The notes: generated from the sequence alone by a model not told the origin. A stretch of DNA of 64,000 nucleotides from Flavobacteriales bacterium UBA952 (GCA_905182495.1 CAJJBU010000002.1:41636-105635); one strand, 5' to 3'; positions 19,459 through 28,352 are shown, counted from the stretch's first letter. Numbers and translations are program-made.

Positions 19459-20418
19459 TTACTTATTTAATGCTGAATCATGTTTTTCATAAGCCTCAAT
19501 AATCTTTGTTACTAATTTATTTCGGACAACATCATTTTTGTCAAGCCTTATCACCCCGATTTCTTTTACATCCTTCAAAGTATCAAGAGCAAAAGACAAG
19601 CCTGATTTTTGACGCGAAGGTAAATCAATTTGAGACATATCCCCAGTAATGATAAACTTGGCTGTCGTACCCATTCGCGTAAGAAACATTTTCATTTGCA
19701 TCATTGTTGTGTTTTGTCCCTCATCAAGAATTACAAATGCTTTATCTAGTGTTCTTCCTCGCATAAATGCCAAAGGGGCAATTTCGATGACGCCATACTG
19801 AAGCATTTCTTCAAGTTTTTCAGCTGGAATCATATCTCTTAACGCATCATAAAGTGGCATTAAATATGGATCTAGCTTTTCTTTTAAATCCCCTGGCAGA
19901 AAACCTAAATTCTCTCCAGCCTCTACAGCTGGACGTGTCAAAACAATTCGCTTGACTTCTTTTGCTTTTAACGCTTTTACTGCCAATGCAACTGCCGTAT
20001 AAGTTTTCCCTGTGCCTGCTGGACCTACAGCAAAAACCATGTCGTGTTTCTCAATTGCACTAACCAGTTTCTTTTGATTAATTGTTCTTGCTCTTATTTT
20101 AGAGCCCCCATTTCCATGTAATATTACATCTGAGTTTTTTTCTTCCCCAACTAAACTCGCACCATCGTCCAACATTAAATTGTCAATGTTATTCTCGGAA
20201 AGGGTTTTATATTTTTCTAGATGCTTCAAAAGCAATCCAATTTTATATTCAAATTGGTCAATTATAATATTATCACCTGAAAGGGTAAGGGTATTTCCAC
20301 GAGAAGCTATAATAAGCTGAGGAAAACACTTTCTTAAGTACTTTAAATTCGTGTTATTTACACCAAAAAATTCTACAGGATTTGTCGATTTAACGAGTAT
20401 CTTTCGTGAGCCTTCCAT
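19459..20418 (-). CDS. PhoH-family ATPase
   Basis: 319 residues from the ATG at 20418 (a TTG three bases upstream is also in frame). The N-terminal ~110 residues form a KH-like RNA-binding region. The P-loop ATPase follows with Walker A VGPAGTGKTYTAVALA, Walker B AFVILDEGQNTT, and the PhoH signatures VLTRPAVEAGENLGFLPGD and FIITGDMSQIDLPSRQKSG. PhoH/PhoL/YbeZ proteins bind and unwind RNA and are linked with YbeY in ribosomal RNA maturation. phoH followed by purC is a recurrent order in Flavobacteriia. It heads the minus-strand run down to 14891. Confidence 0.94.
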   Translation of the reverse strand: MEGSRKILVKSTNPVEFFGVNNTNLKYLRKCFPQLIIASRGNTLTLSGDNIIIDQFEYKIGLLLKHLEKYKTLSENNIDNLMLDDGASLVGEEKNSDVILHGNGGSKIRARTINQKKLVSAIEKHDMVFAVGPAGTGKTYTAVALAVKALKAKEVKRIVLTRPAVEAGENLGFLPGDLKEKLDPYLMPLYDALRDMIPAEKLEEMLQYGVIEIAPLAFMRGRTLDKAFVILDEGQNTTMMQMKMFLTRMGTTAKFIITGDMSQIDLPSRQKSGLSFALDTLKDVKEIGVIRLDKNDVVRNKLVTKIIEAYEKHDSALNK

Positions 20419-20514
20419 CAACTTATTTTATTTGCTTTTAGCCGGTTTTTTTTTATATTCCATTACTTTTGGTAAAATTATCAATTTAATTAGAATAATG
20501 AATCTACAATCCTG

Positions 20515-21384
20515 ATGCAAATCCTTACATTAACATCAGATACAGGTCTACAAGATTACTATGTAGCAGCTTTAAAAGGAGCGATCCTTAAAGCAATGGT
20601 CGGAATTCAAATTGTTGATGTCTCTCATTCAATCAAACCTTTTGATATTGCTAGTGCTGCATTTCAATTGCAATGTTGCTATAAGGATTTTCCTGACGGA
20701 ACCATACATTTGATTGGAGTTGATAGCGAACCGTTGATTGAACCCCCTAAATATTCAGATGCAACTAGCTTTGTATCAAGCTATCCGACCGTTATGAAAT
20801 TCAATAATCAATATTTCATATCAAATGATAATGGATTTTTCGGCGCATTTCTTGACGACAATGAACCACAAGAGCTCTGGAGATATATGGTCGATAAGAA
20901 AAACTTGTTAGAACTCAAGTATCCTATGAAGAACTGCTTTGTGCCTCTTGCAAAAAAGATAATGAACAAAGAACGATTCAGTTCATTTGCTGAGGCCGTA
21001 AATAAATATAAAAAAGCACTCATTCCTAGAGCTGTGATTGAAGAGTTTATGATTAGAGGCATCGTAATTCACATCGATTCATTTGGGAATTTAATTACCA
21101 ATATTTCGAAAGCAGATTTTGACAGACTACCCCCTGATGCACCCTACTCTATTAAGTTTGCGAATGAAAAATATTATATCGACCACATAAGTGATACCTA
21201 TAATGCCGTTCAACAGGGAGAACGCGTTGCGCTTTTCAATGAAAACAACCTTCTAGAAATCGCAATAAATCGTGGTGCTCGTCAAAGTACCGGTGGTGCG
21301 GACAATCTTTTTGGCGTTAAGCAGGGGGACCGACTTCGTATAGAATCAACGCCAGCGGGCTCGCGAACAGAAATCCTATTTTAA
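20515..21384 (+). CDS. S-adenosyl-L-methionine hydrolase/hydroxide adenosyltransferase (DUF62)
   Basis: 289 residues, the normal length for the DUF62/SAM hydroxide adenosyltransferase family, which splits SAM with water or hydroxide to adenosine and methionine. Visible features are LTSDTGLQDYYVAALKGAIL (catalytic Asp), IVDVSHSIKPFDIASAAFQL, FPDGTIHLIGVDSEP, the segment with ISNDNGFFGAFL, and the C-terminal beta domain with IHIDSFGNLITNI and INRGARQSTGGADNLFGVKQGD. A TACTTTTG element at 20464-20471 fits a promoter with a ~40-base leader. It shares one base with the next gene. Confidence 0.93.
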   Translation: MQILTLTSDTGLQDYYVAALKGAILKAMVGIQIVDVSHSIKPFDIASAAFQLQCCYKDFPDGTIHLIGVDSEPLIEPPKYSDATSFVSSYPTVMKFNNQYFISNDNGFFGAFLDDNEPQELWRYMVDKKNLLELKYPMKNCFVPLAKKIMNKERFSSFAEAVNKYKKALIPRAVIEEFMIRGIVIHIDSFGNLITNISKADFDRLPPDAPYSIKFANEKYYIDHISDTYNAVQQGERVALFNENNLLEIAINRGARQSTGGADNLFGVKQGDRLRIESTPAGSRTEILF

Positions 21385-21695
21385 TGCTCGTACGTATTGT
21401 AAAGCTCACTATTTCTCCATCGCATTTAGATATCTTCTTTAAATATTTTGACGAGCACAAATTGAAAATTGCCGCATTCCCAGGCTGTAAAGGAATGAAG
21501 TTGTTAAAAGGTATTTCAAATTCTAATTTGATAATGACCTATAGCCACTGGGAGAATGAAGAGGCTTTAAACACCTATCGGGAATCAGAAATATTCACAG
21601 AATTATGGTCAAAAATAAAACCCCTTTTTTGTGAGAAACCAGAAGCTTGGAGTCAAGAAGTTTATTTTGATGGATTTTTAAAAAAACTTAGCTAG
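21384..21695 (+). CDS. Antibiotic biosynthesis monooxygenase (ABM)-domain protein
   Basis: 103 residues with the ABM/dimeric alpha-beta barrel pattern: MLVRIVKLTISPSHLDIFFK, then FPGCKGMKLLKGI, MTYSHWENEEALNTYRESE and the final VYFDGF strand. Members include haem-degrading monooxygenases and small quinol monooxygenases, but most are uncharacterised, and no haem ligand is evident. It overlaps the SAM hydrolase stop codon by one base. SAM hydrolase, this gene and gldF-gldG in this order are common in Flavobacteriia. Confidence 0.88.
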   Translation: MLVRIVKLTISPSHLDIFFKYFDEHKLKIAAFPGCKGMKLLKGISNSNLIMTYSHWENEEALNTYRESEIFTELWSKIKPLFCEKPEAWSQEVYFDGFLKKLS

Positions 21696-21791
21696 CAAAA
21701 AAACCTGAAGCTGAATCAACAATTCATTCTTGAAAAAAATATTGAAGTGAGTGCACTGAAATTTGTTACTTTTAGGAAATTAAAATAGGAC

Positions 21792-22523
21792 ATGCGCGCT
21801 TTGTATTTCAGAGAATTAAGTAGTTTTTTAAGTTCAACCATAGGATACGTATTTGTCTTAATCTATTTAATCGCTTCATGGTTATTTCATTGGATTCTGG
21901 CGTATAACACTAATCTTCTGGAGGGATCTGAGGCTGACCTGATTCCATTCTTTAATTTATCTCCCGTTATTTTTCTTGTCCTGATCCCCGCCATTACCAT
22001 GAAATCTTTTGCAGAAGAAAGAAGAACGGGAACCATTGAGTTATTGTTCACACGACCGATTTCCGACTTTGGGATTCTTATGGCAAAATATTTAGCTGGG
22101 GTTACTTTACTTTTAATTGCCCTATTACCAACAATAAGCTACTACATCACAATGTTTTATTTGGGAAAACCCATTGGGATCATTGATGGGGGAGCAACCT
22201 TAACCTCATACATCGGCCTCTTGCTTTTGGGGAGTACATTTGTTGCTATCGGAGTCTTTGCATCGGCATTAACGAGCAGCCAAATCATTGCCTTCATTGT
22301 ATCCATGTTTTTATGTTGGTTTCTTTTTGATGGATTAAATTTATTAGGTGACTTTGGTCAACTTGGCGCACTGGATTATGTAATCAAGTATTTAAGCTTA
22401 GCATTTCACTATGATTCAATTAAAAAAGGTGTCTTGGTGAGCGAGGATATTTTGTTTTTTCTTTCCGTAATATTTTTGTTTCTCTTTGCGGCCCATGCTG
22501 CCATTAAAACACTAAAAAGATGA
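21792..22523 (+). CDS. gldF: Gliding motility-associated ABC transporter permease GldF
   Basis: 243 residues, six membrane helices, ABC-2 permease type. It begins MRALYFRELSSFLSSTIGYVF and has ITMKSFAEERRTGTIELLFTRPISD between helices, a hallmark of GldF/NosY-like permeases. In Flavobacterium johnsoniae GldA (ATPase), GldF and GldG form a transporter required for gliding. The 96-base upstream gap contains a TACTTTTA element with a TTG about 19-20 bases before it, suggesting its own promoter. It overlaps gldG by four bases. Confidence 0.93.
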   Translation: MRALYFRELSSFLSSTIGYVFVLIYLIASWLFHWILAYNTNLLEGSEADLIPFFNLSPVIFLVLIPAITMKSFAEERRTGTIELLFTRPISDFGILMAKYLAGVTLLLIALLPTISYYITMFYLGKPIGIIDGGATLTSYIGLLLLGSTFVAIGVFASALTSSQIIAFIVSMFLCWFLFDGLNLLGDFGQLGALDYVIKYLSLAFHYDSIKKGVLVSEDILFFLSVIFLFLFAAHAAIKTLKR

Positions 22524-24295
22524 ACCCTAATTTAAAGAAATTCAACTTTTACCAATGGATGATTTTTTCTATCATCTTGATTGGAATTGTTTTCATCAAT
22601 ATCATTGGGCATTATACCTCTTTTAGAATTGATATGACTGCTGACAAAAGATACTCACTCGCAGATGGAACAATCACATATCTCGAAAAGATTAAAAACT
22701 TAGAAAACCGAATCAGTATTAAAATCTATTTAGATGGTGAATTGCCTTCAGAACTAAGATCCTATCGGAATTCCCTAGAAGAGAAGCTAAAGGACTTTAA
22801 GAGCTATACTGGAGACCGAATAGAATACACCTTCATTAATCCAAATGAAGGCTCTGAGGAAGACAAACAATTACTTTTTGAGCAGATTTATAATAAAGGT
22901 GGAGGTATCTTACCAATGGAAATCAAATTTGCTAAAAACTCAAAAGAAACCAAGCTCATGTTGTGGCCTGGAGCTGTATTGTCATTTACTTTAAATGGTA
23001 TTCCACAAGAAACAGTAGTGCAGCTTTTGCCGGGGACATCTATTGATCGCCCTTTCGCTTTAAGTCAAATGACTGAGGTTGTTGAAAAGGGACTGAACGA
23101 CTTAGAATACAATTTAATTTCTGCATTAAGAAGACTTTCCACTATAAAGAAGAAGAAAATTGCATTTTTACAAGGACACGGTGAACTCAATCAATATGAG
23201 ACTAAAATTGCCCGACTTCTTATCGCTCCCTATTACAACCTAAAAGAGCTTGAACTAGAAAACAACATTCATGCACTTGATGACTTCGATGGTCTTATTA
23301 TTGCCGATCCTCAGCGTCCATTTTCAGATAAAGACTTGTACCTCATCGACCAATTTGTAATGCGCGGAGGAGAACTCATGTGCTTTATGAATACATTAGA
23401 AATAAATAGAGATACCTTAATTAGGCAGGGATTTACACATTCAGAAAGAAAAAACATCCGTCTCAACGATCTTTTATTCGATTATGGCTTTAAAATAAAG
23501 GATAATCTAATCATGGATGTAAATTCAATTCCAAAGTTCGATAGACGGTTTAAAGAAAGTAAGATAGATTGGTTTTATCAAATCATGTCTACAAACTCGA
23601 AACACCCTACGGTTAAAAACATTGAACCTGTAGCACTTGAGTTTGCAAACCAAATTGTGCCTATAAAAGAAAATGTCACCCCTGTTTTAATAAGCTCTAA
23701 AAACGCCAACTATACAGGACTTGCTCCTATTGTTGAATTAAATATGGCGTCAAATTTTGACCCAATAAATCCAGTATTAAATACTAAAGAAAAGAATACA
23801 AGTTCCCTCTGTTTTGCAGCAACATCCAATGGAAAGTACAGTTCTTATTTTAATAATAGAATCGTAGCTGACTTTATTAATAATCCAAATTCAAAATTTT
23901 TAAGTGAAAGCAAGGAAGATTCCAAGATATTTGTGGTTAGTAATGGAACTTTTCTGGCCAATTCTTATCGAATGACACAAACAAGAAATGGCCCTAAACC
24001 CGATTTCAAAGGATTCAATGAGTTAAAAACCAATTCGGACGACATATCTCTGAATACCAATCGAGCGATTGGCAATCAAGATTTCTTTTTAAACATTGTA
24101 GATTTTATGATGGGAGATAATTACATGTTAGATATTCGTAGCAGACAAATTGATGTTCGAGAAATTGATAAAGTTAAAGTACAGGTCAATGCAAATTATT
24201 ATAAAACCATGAATTTATTGGTTCCCATTTCTCTAATTATTTTCCTGGGCTTGCTCATGAATTATAGAAGGAAGAGGAAATATACAACGAATTAA
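22520..24295 (+). CDS. gldG: Gliding motility-associated ABC transporter substrate-binding protein GldG
   Basis: 591 residues. One N-terminal membrane helix (residues ~12-32), then a large periplasmic region with DMTADKRYSLADGTITYLEK and KKIAFLQGHGELNQYE (residue ~212), the Gld/ABC-type auxiliary fold. A C-terminal helix (residues ~566-584) ends at YRRKRKYTTN. It works with GldF; the ATPase GldA is not encoded nearby. Start and order follow the four-base overlap with gldF. Confidence 0.93.
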   Translation: MNPNLKKFNFYQWMIFSIILIGIVFINIIGHYTSFRIDMTADKRYSLADGTITYLEKIKNLENRISIKIYLDGELPSELRSYRNSLEEKLKDFKSYTGDRIEYTFINPNEGSEEDKQLLFEQIYNKGGGILPMEIKFAKNSKETKLMLWPGAVLSFTLNGIPQETVVQLLPGTSIDRPFALSQMTEVVEKGLNDLEYNLISALRRLSTIKKKKIAFLQGHGELNQYETKIARLLIAPYYNLKELELENNIHALDDFDGLIIADPQRPFSDKDLYLIDQFVMRGGELMCFMNTLEINRDTLIRQGFTHSERKNIRLNDLLFDYGFKIKDNLIMDVNSIPKFDRRFKESKIDWFYQIMSTNSKHPTVKNIEPVALEFANQIVPIKENVTPVLISSKNANYTGLAPIVELNMASNFDPINPVLNTKEKNTSSLCFAATSNGKYSSYFNNRIVADFINNPNSKFLSESKEDSKIFVVSNGTFLANSYRMTQTRNGPKPDFKGFNELKTNSDDISLNTNRAIGNQDFFLNIVDFMMGDNYMLDIRSRQIDVREIDKVKVQVNANYYKTMNLLVPISLIIFLGLLMNYRRKRKYTTN

Positions 24296-24304
24296 TTTAC
24301 ACCT

Positions 24305-25342
24305 ATGAACGTAAAAAAAATACTGACAGTGGCTTTTGGATTAATCTGTGTCTTGGGCCTCGCCTATTACACTTATAATATCCTAAATGAGGATAAAAAC
24401 TCGAGCAGTGAATTAATTGACTTCGCAATTAAAGATACTGCGATGGTCACTAAAATTAGAATTACGGATCCTTTTCAAGAATCCTTTGAAATTCAAAAAA
24501 AATACGGTGTTTGGCAGGACAAGAATGGAGGATGTGTAACACAAGAATACGCTTACAATATCCTTAATGTCGCAAAAAACATAGAATTCAAGGGCTACTT
24601 ATCTAAAAACTCTCATCAGAATTTTACGAATAAAATGGCTTCGTCGCATACGAAGGTTGAGTTCTATGTAAATAAAGAATGGTCTAAGACTTGGTATATC
24701 GGTCCATCTGCACCTGATCATTATGGACAAATCATGCTGCTAGACTCTAAACAAAGTGGAAAAAGTGCAGAGCCTGTTATGATGAAAATAAAAGGTTTAA
24801 ACGGTATTATAGAGCCTAACTTTTTTGCAGATTCAAGAAAATGGGTCTGTACAAATATTTTCAAAGTCCCTCTTGAAGAAATCACCTCTGTTACGGTCAT
24901 TAATCATGAAGATAGTACCCGAAGTTTTAAAGTTAAAAGCATTGCTAATGGATTTGAGGTTTTGCAACATGGAGTAGCGCTTCCCTATGTTGACACTGCA
25001 AATATCTATAGGTACTTGCACAATTACAAAAAAATTCATTATGATATAGCCAATTATATCTTGAGTGAATCAGAGTGTGATTCTGTGAGAAACAGTAAAC
25101 CCTTTGCAGAGATTATTTTAAAAGAAAATACAGGCAAGAAAACACAATTAAAACTGCATAGAATTAAAGTGGAAGAGGCACAAAGTAACGAGTTCGGTGA
25201 ACTTGTTAATATGGATATGAATAAATTTTGGTGTGTGCTTCCTAGTGGTATTATCGTGAAATGTCAATACCATGTATTTAACCCACTTTTATTCGGGCAT
25301 ATCTACTTTTCAGCAATGGTCCCAAAACCCATAGCTAGATAA
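24305..25342 (+). CDS. DUF4340-like membrane-anchored protein next to gldFG
   Basis: 345 residues with an N-terminal membrane anchor (residues ~5-26) and a periplasmic domain. The repeated pattern of short strands (KIRITDPFQESFEIQKKYGVWQ, then a TWYIGPSAPDHYGQIML strand pair) resembles DUF4340 proteins that often accompany GldF/GldG-type ABC systems in Bacteroidota. It starts nine bases after gldG and so is probably co-transcribed. Its role is unknown; the domain assignment is tentative. Confidence 0.68.
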   Translation: MNVKKILTVAFGLICVLGLAYYTYNILNEDKNSSSELIDFAIKDTAMVTKIRITDPFQESFEIQKKYGVWQDKNGGCVTQEYAYNILNVAKNIEFKGYLSKNSHQNFTNKMASSHTKVEFYVNKEWSKTWYIGPSAPDHYGQIMLLDSKQSGKSAEPVMMKIKGLNGIIEPNFFADSRKWVCTNIFKVPLEEITSVTVINHEDSTRSFKVKSIANGFEVLQHGVALPYVDTANIYRYLHNYKKIHYDIANYILSESECDSVRNSKPFAEIILKENTGKKTQLKLHRIKVEEAQSNEFGELVNMDMNKFWCVLPSGIIVKCQYHVFNPLLFGHIYFSAMVPKPIAR

Positions 25343-25460
25343 AAACACTTAGCCGCCTAGTACTTTATACTTAGTGACTAATGCGTATAAAAACCTACTG
25401 TAGAAAACTTTTAAAAAAAAAAGACCTTTTACTTCAACTTTTGATTTATCTTTAGAGTGA

Positions 25461-25583
25461 GTTAATAGATTAGTAGTTTAGCGTAGTGGGAAGTATTTTA
25501 ATCAATAAGCGATTAGAAAAAACATTATCTCTTTCTTATTTCCACTAGTACTGTCTAACCAGGGGGCCTTCGGGCCCCCTTTC
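25461..25583 (+). ncRNA. Candidate structured small RNA ending in a UUCG terminator
   Basis: AGTGGGAA (25485-25492) can pair with TTTCCACT (25539-25546). Further out, AGT (25475-25477) pairs with ACT (25550-25552) and TTAG (25470-25473) with CTAA (25555-25558), giving an interrupted helix with a 46-base apical loop. The terminator hairpin follows three bases later. A weak TATCTTTA at 25447-25454 would place a start near 25461. An RNA of about 120 nt with a long interrupted hairpin is suggestive of an independent sRNA (6S-like shapes come to mind), but it could be the 3' end of the gldFG-DUF4340 mRNA. No family is recognised. Confidence 0.35.
25561..25583 (+). terminator. Strong intrinsic terminator with UUCG tetraloop
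   Basis: AGGGGGCC, loop TTCG, then GGCCCCCT and a short T tract. The eight-pair GC stem stands out in this AT-rich region. It ends whatever is transcribed rightward from 25342 or from the candidate RNA. Confidence 0.9.
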
Positions 25584-25622
25584 TATTTAATCAATATTTT
25601 AAAGGTGCTCCCAACTGTTTCA

Positions 25623-25651
25623 TTGATTAGTAAAGTAAATTTGTAACTTTG
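25623..25651 (+). promoter_or_regulatory. Bacteroidota-type promoter for the beta-barrel gene
   Basis: TTG at 25623-25625, an 18-base spacer, then TAACTTTG at 25644-25651, an exact -7 TAnnTTTG element. The ATG at 25656 follows only four bases later, so the transcript would be leaderless or nearly so. Confidence 0.65.
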
Positions 25652-25655
25652 GTTA

Positions 25656-26372
25656 ATGATCAAATTTTCAATGGTAATATTGATGATAGGGACCTTTTTT
25701 ATTGGTCATTCCCAATTGATTACCACAACATCAAAAAAAGTATCCAAACTGTCTTTTGACTCAACGACAAATATTTTTTTTAATGTTGATGTTGTTTCCT
25801 GTTTTAGAGAATTAGCGCCTAATGCTTCCCACCTCAATACGCCATTGGGTAAGAGGGCGGATGAAACGCCTCTAACACTACCAAGTTACACCTTAGGAAT
25901 TTCAATCCCTCTTACTAAATGGCTAAAAATAAATACCGGATTGTCTATGCTTCAAAATGGGGAGGCCTATAATTGGTATTCAAGTGTAGATGATAGCAGC
26001 TATTCTTATACATCCGTATTCAGGTACGTGTCTATGCCTATAGCTTTAAGTGCCGCCTACGGTAAAAAACTAAAGTTGCATGTAGGCTTAGGAATTATAC
26101 CGGGGATATTCACCTCCTATAAAAAAAGTGAAGCTTGGACAGATGAAGATGGAACTAATTCCTCAGAAGAAACGACAATTCAAGATGACCTCAATAGCTT
26201 TAGTATTGCAGCGCAAGCAACAATGGGGTTCGAATATTTTTTTAAATCTTTTTCCATCCGAGTATCCTATATATACAGACGTCAATTAAACAATACCTAT
26301 AATGAGTTTGAAGATTATATACATCGATCAATTGCTTCTGGGGGACAAATAGCATTCACTTACTTTCTATAA
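25656..26372 (+). CDS. Outer-membrane beta-barrel protein
   Basis: 238 residues. N-terminal signal peptide (MVILMIGTFFIGHS, cleavage near residue 19), then alternating hydrophobic strands typical of small PorT/OmpW-like barrels in Bacteroidota: LGISIPLTKWLKINTGLSML, FRYVSMPIALSAAYG, KLKLHVGLGIIPGI, ATMGFEYFFKSFSIRVSYIY, and a terminal aromatic FTYFL. Function unknown. It is followed one base later by the Nif3-like gene, so it is co-transcribed with two conserved cytosolic genes. Confidence 0.78.
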   Translation: MIKFSMVILMIGTFFIGHSQLITTTSKKVSKLSFDSTTNIFFNVDVVSCFRELAPNASHLNTPLGKRADETPLTLPSYTLGISIPLTKWLKINTGLSMLQNGEAYNWYSSVDDSSYSYTSVFRYVSMPIALSAAYGKKLKLHVGLGIIPGIFTSYKKSEAWTDEDGTNSSEETTIQDDLNSFSIAAQATMGFEYFFKSFSIRVSYIYRRQLNNTYNEFEDYIHRSIASGGQIAFTYFL

Positions 26373-26373
26373 A

Positions 26374-27468
26374 ATGAAGATTAAAAATTTAACGGACTTT
26401 TTAGAGAATCGTTTTCCACTAACGCTTCAAGAATCCTATGATAACTGCGGATTGATTTATGGTCATGAAAAAGAAGAAATAAAGGCGGTTTTAATAGCAT
26501 TAGACGTCACAGAAGAAATCGTTAATGAAGCCATTACTAAAAAATGTAACCTCATCATTTCGCATCACCCTGTTATTTTTAGAGGACTAAAAAAATTAAA
26601 TGGTTCATCAATGACGGAAAGAGTTATTGAAAAATGTATCCAAAATAAAATTGCTCTTTACGCGATTCATACCAATTTGGACAATCATAAAATGGGCGTA
26701 AACAAAGAAATATCTGATAGAATTGGCCTAAAACAGGTTGAAATCCTATCCCCCAAGAAGAGTACTTTAATCAAGTTAGCTGTATATGTGCCTGTCGACT
26801 CAATTAAAAAAATAGATCAGGCGATCTTCGAGGCCGGCGCAGGGAACATCGGGAATTACTCTGAATGTAGTTTCAAAAGTATAGGGAAAGGGTCTTTTAA
26901 ACCGAATGAGCATGCAAAACCACATATAGGAAAGATAAATAATATAACAAATACGGAAGAAATTAAAGCAGAATACATTCTTCCTTTAACACGATTGGGT
27001 CAAGTTCTGAAGGTCATGAATGAAAACCATCCGTATGAAGAGGTTGCCTATGACATCATACCTCTTTTAAATGAACAACAAGATATAGGCTCTGGTATGA
27101 TTGGTAAATTAGATACTGCACTCAAAACAGAAGACTTTCTTAATAAAATCAAAGATATCTTTGGCTTAAAGGTCTTAAAACATACTGCTCTAGTTAAAAA
27201 AGACATTAAAACGGTTGCTGTATGCGGTGGTTCTGGTAGCTTTCTTATTGAGGAAGCCAAAAGAAAAAATGCTGACATATTTATCTCGTCAGACATCAAG
27301 TATCATGAGTTTTTTGATGCTGATCAGCAATTAATTATTGCAGATATTGGCCATTGGGAAAGCGAACAATATACTATCAACCTCATCTATGAAAATCTTA
27401 AAGAAAAATTTAGTAACTTTGCCCTCCATTTAACTGAAGAAAATACTAATCCAGTAAAATATTTTTAA
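26374..27468 (+). CDS. Nif3-like dinuclear metal centre protein (YbgI/YqfO family)
   Basis: 364 residues, the long form of the Nif3/YqfO family with an inserted PII-like middle domain (about residues 128-232). Metal-binding motifs are LIISHHPVIFRGLK near residue 63, AIHTNLDNHKMGVN near residue 93, and ADIGHWESEQYTI near the C-terminus. Proposed roles include GTP cyclohydrolase-like or metal-insertion functions, but the true activity is unsettled. It lies three bases before the zinc-ribbon gene, a pairing common in Bacteroidota. Confidence 0.92.
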   Translation: MKIKNLTDFLENRFPLTLQESYDNCGLIYGHEKEEIKAVLIALDVTEEIVNEAITKKCNLIISHHPVIFRGLKKLNGSSMTERVIEKCIQNKIALYAIHTNLDNHKMGVNKEISDRIGLKQVEILSPKKSTLIKLAVYVPVDSIKKIDQAIFEAGAGNIGNYSECSFKSIGKGSFKPNEHAKPHIGKINNITNTEEIKAEYILPLTRLGQVLKVMNENHPYEEVAYDIIPLLNEQQDIGSGMIGKLDTALKTEDFLNKIKDIFGLKVLKHTALVKKDIKTVAVCGGSGSFLIEEAKRKNADIFISSDIKYHEFFDADQQLIIADIGHWESEQYTINLIYENLKEKFSNFALHLTEENTNPVKYF

Positions 27469-27471
27469 TAT

Positions 27472-28314
27472 ATGCCAGCAACCTCGACAAAAGCTAAAAA
27501 AGAAACCGCACCGAAAAAAACAGCTAAGGTTTCAAAAGCTACAGCTAAAAAAGATGTCTCCATCTCAGACAAATTGGATTCATTATTTAATTTACAAAAA
27601 ATTGATTCTGAAATCGATAGAATTCGAATCATACGAGGTGAATTACCTTTAGAAGTTGAAGATTTAGAAAACGAGATAATTGGTCTGGAAACTAGGACAG
27701 GAAAGATTCAAGATGAAATCGATGAACTTCAGCTAGATATTACGAATAGAAAAAACTCTTCTAAAGAAGCCGATGCTGCTATTCTAAAGTATAAAGACAG
27801 ACAGAATAATGTCCGTAACAATAGAGAGTTTGAATCTCTTTCAAAAGAAATTGAATTTCAAGAGCTTGAAATAAAATTGAACGAAAAGAGAACGAAAGAA
27901 GGACTCATAAAGATTGAAAGTAAGAAAGAAGTGTTAACCGAAGCTACTGAGCGATTTGACATGAAGAAAGCTGAGTTAGAGACTAAGAAGTCAGAACTAG
28001 ACACAATAATTAGTTCAACTCAGAAAGACGAAAACAAGTTGATCAAAGCCTCAACTGAAGCTAAAAAGAATATTGAGGAAAGACTTGTTATCGCTTATCA
28101 AAGACTAAGAGGTAATTCTAAAAATGGTCTTTCTGTTGTGGAATTGGTTTACGGTGAAAAGTCCAAGTCTGGCCATCAAGATGCTTCATGCGGAGGTTGT
28201 TTTAACAAAATACCCCCCCAAAGAGAATTAGACATTGTAACAAAGAAAAAAATAATTATTTGCGAACACTGCGGAAGGATTTTAATCCCAACGGAAGTCG
28301 AAGAAGAAGCATAA
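27472..28314 (+). CDS. Coiled-coil protein with C4 zinc ribbon
   Basis: 280 residues. Residues ~1-30 are Lys/Ala/Thr-rich and basic. Residues ~35-205 form a long antiparallel coiled coil with heptads (EDLENEIIGLETRTG, SKEIEFQELEIKLNEKR). The C-terminal zinc ribbon has two Cys pairs, CGGC and CEHC, separated by ~20 residues. This matches the zf-RING_7 (C4-type) family; some relatives bind nucleic acid or the Nif3 partner, but the function is open. Confidence 0.88.
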   Translation: MPATSTKAKKETAPKKTAKVSKATAKKDVSISDKLDSLFNLQKIDSEIDRIRIIRGELPLEVEDLENEIIGLETRTGKIQDEIDELQLDITNRKNSSKEADAAILKYKDRQNNVRNNREFESLSKEIEFQELEIKLNEKRTKEGLIKIESKKEVLTEATERFDMKKAELETKKSELDTIISSTQKDENKLIKASTEAKKNIEERLVIAYQRLRGNSKNGLSVVELVYGEKSKSGHQDASCGGCFNKIPPQRELDIVTKKKIIICEHCGRILIPTEVEEEA

Positions 28315-28322
28315 TCAAATTT

Positions 28323-28347
28323 AAAAGCGCCAATGGCGCTTTTTTTT
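28323..28347 (+). terminator. Terminator between the zinc-ribbon gene and dnaE
   Basis: AAAAGCGCC, loop AAT, GGCGCTTTT with an extended T run of eight. It lies between two convergent genes and its A/T flanks let it work in both directions, although the plus-strand T tract is longer. Confidence 0.88.
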
Positions 28348-28352
28348 GTCTT

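Larger units (their letters stand above)
25343..25655. other. 313-base intergenic region with RNA structure and promoter
   Basis: No plausible protein-coding frame. From left to right it holds an A-rich stretch, a weak promoter-like TATCTTTA at 25447-25454, a segment able to form a long imperfect hairpin (25470-25558), a strong UUCG terminator (25561-25583), and the promoter of the next gene (25623-25651). See the separate entries. Confidence 0.6.
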
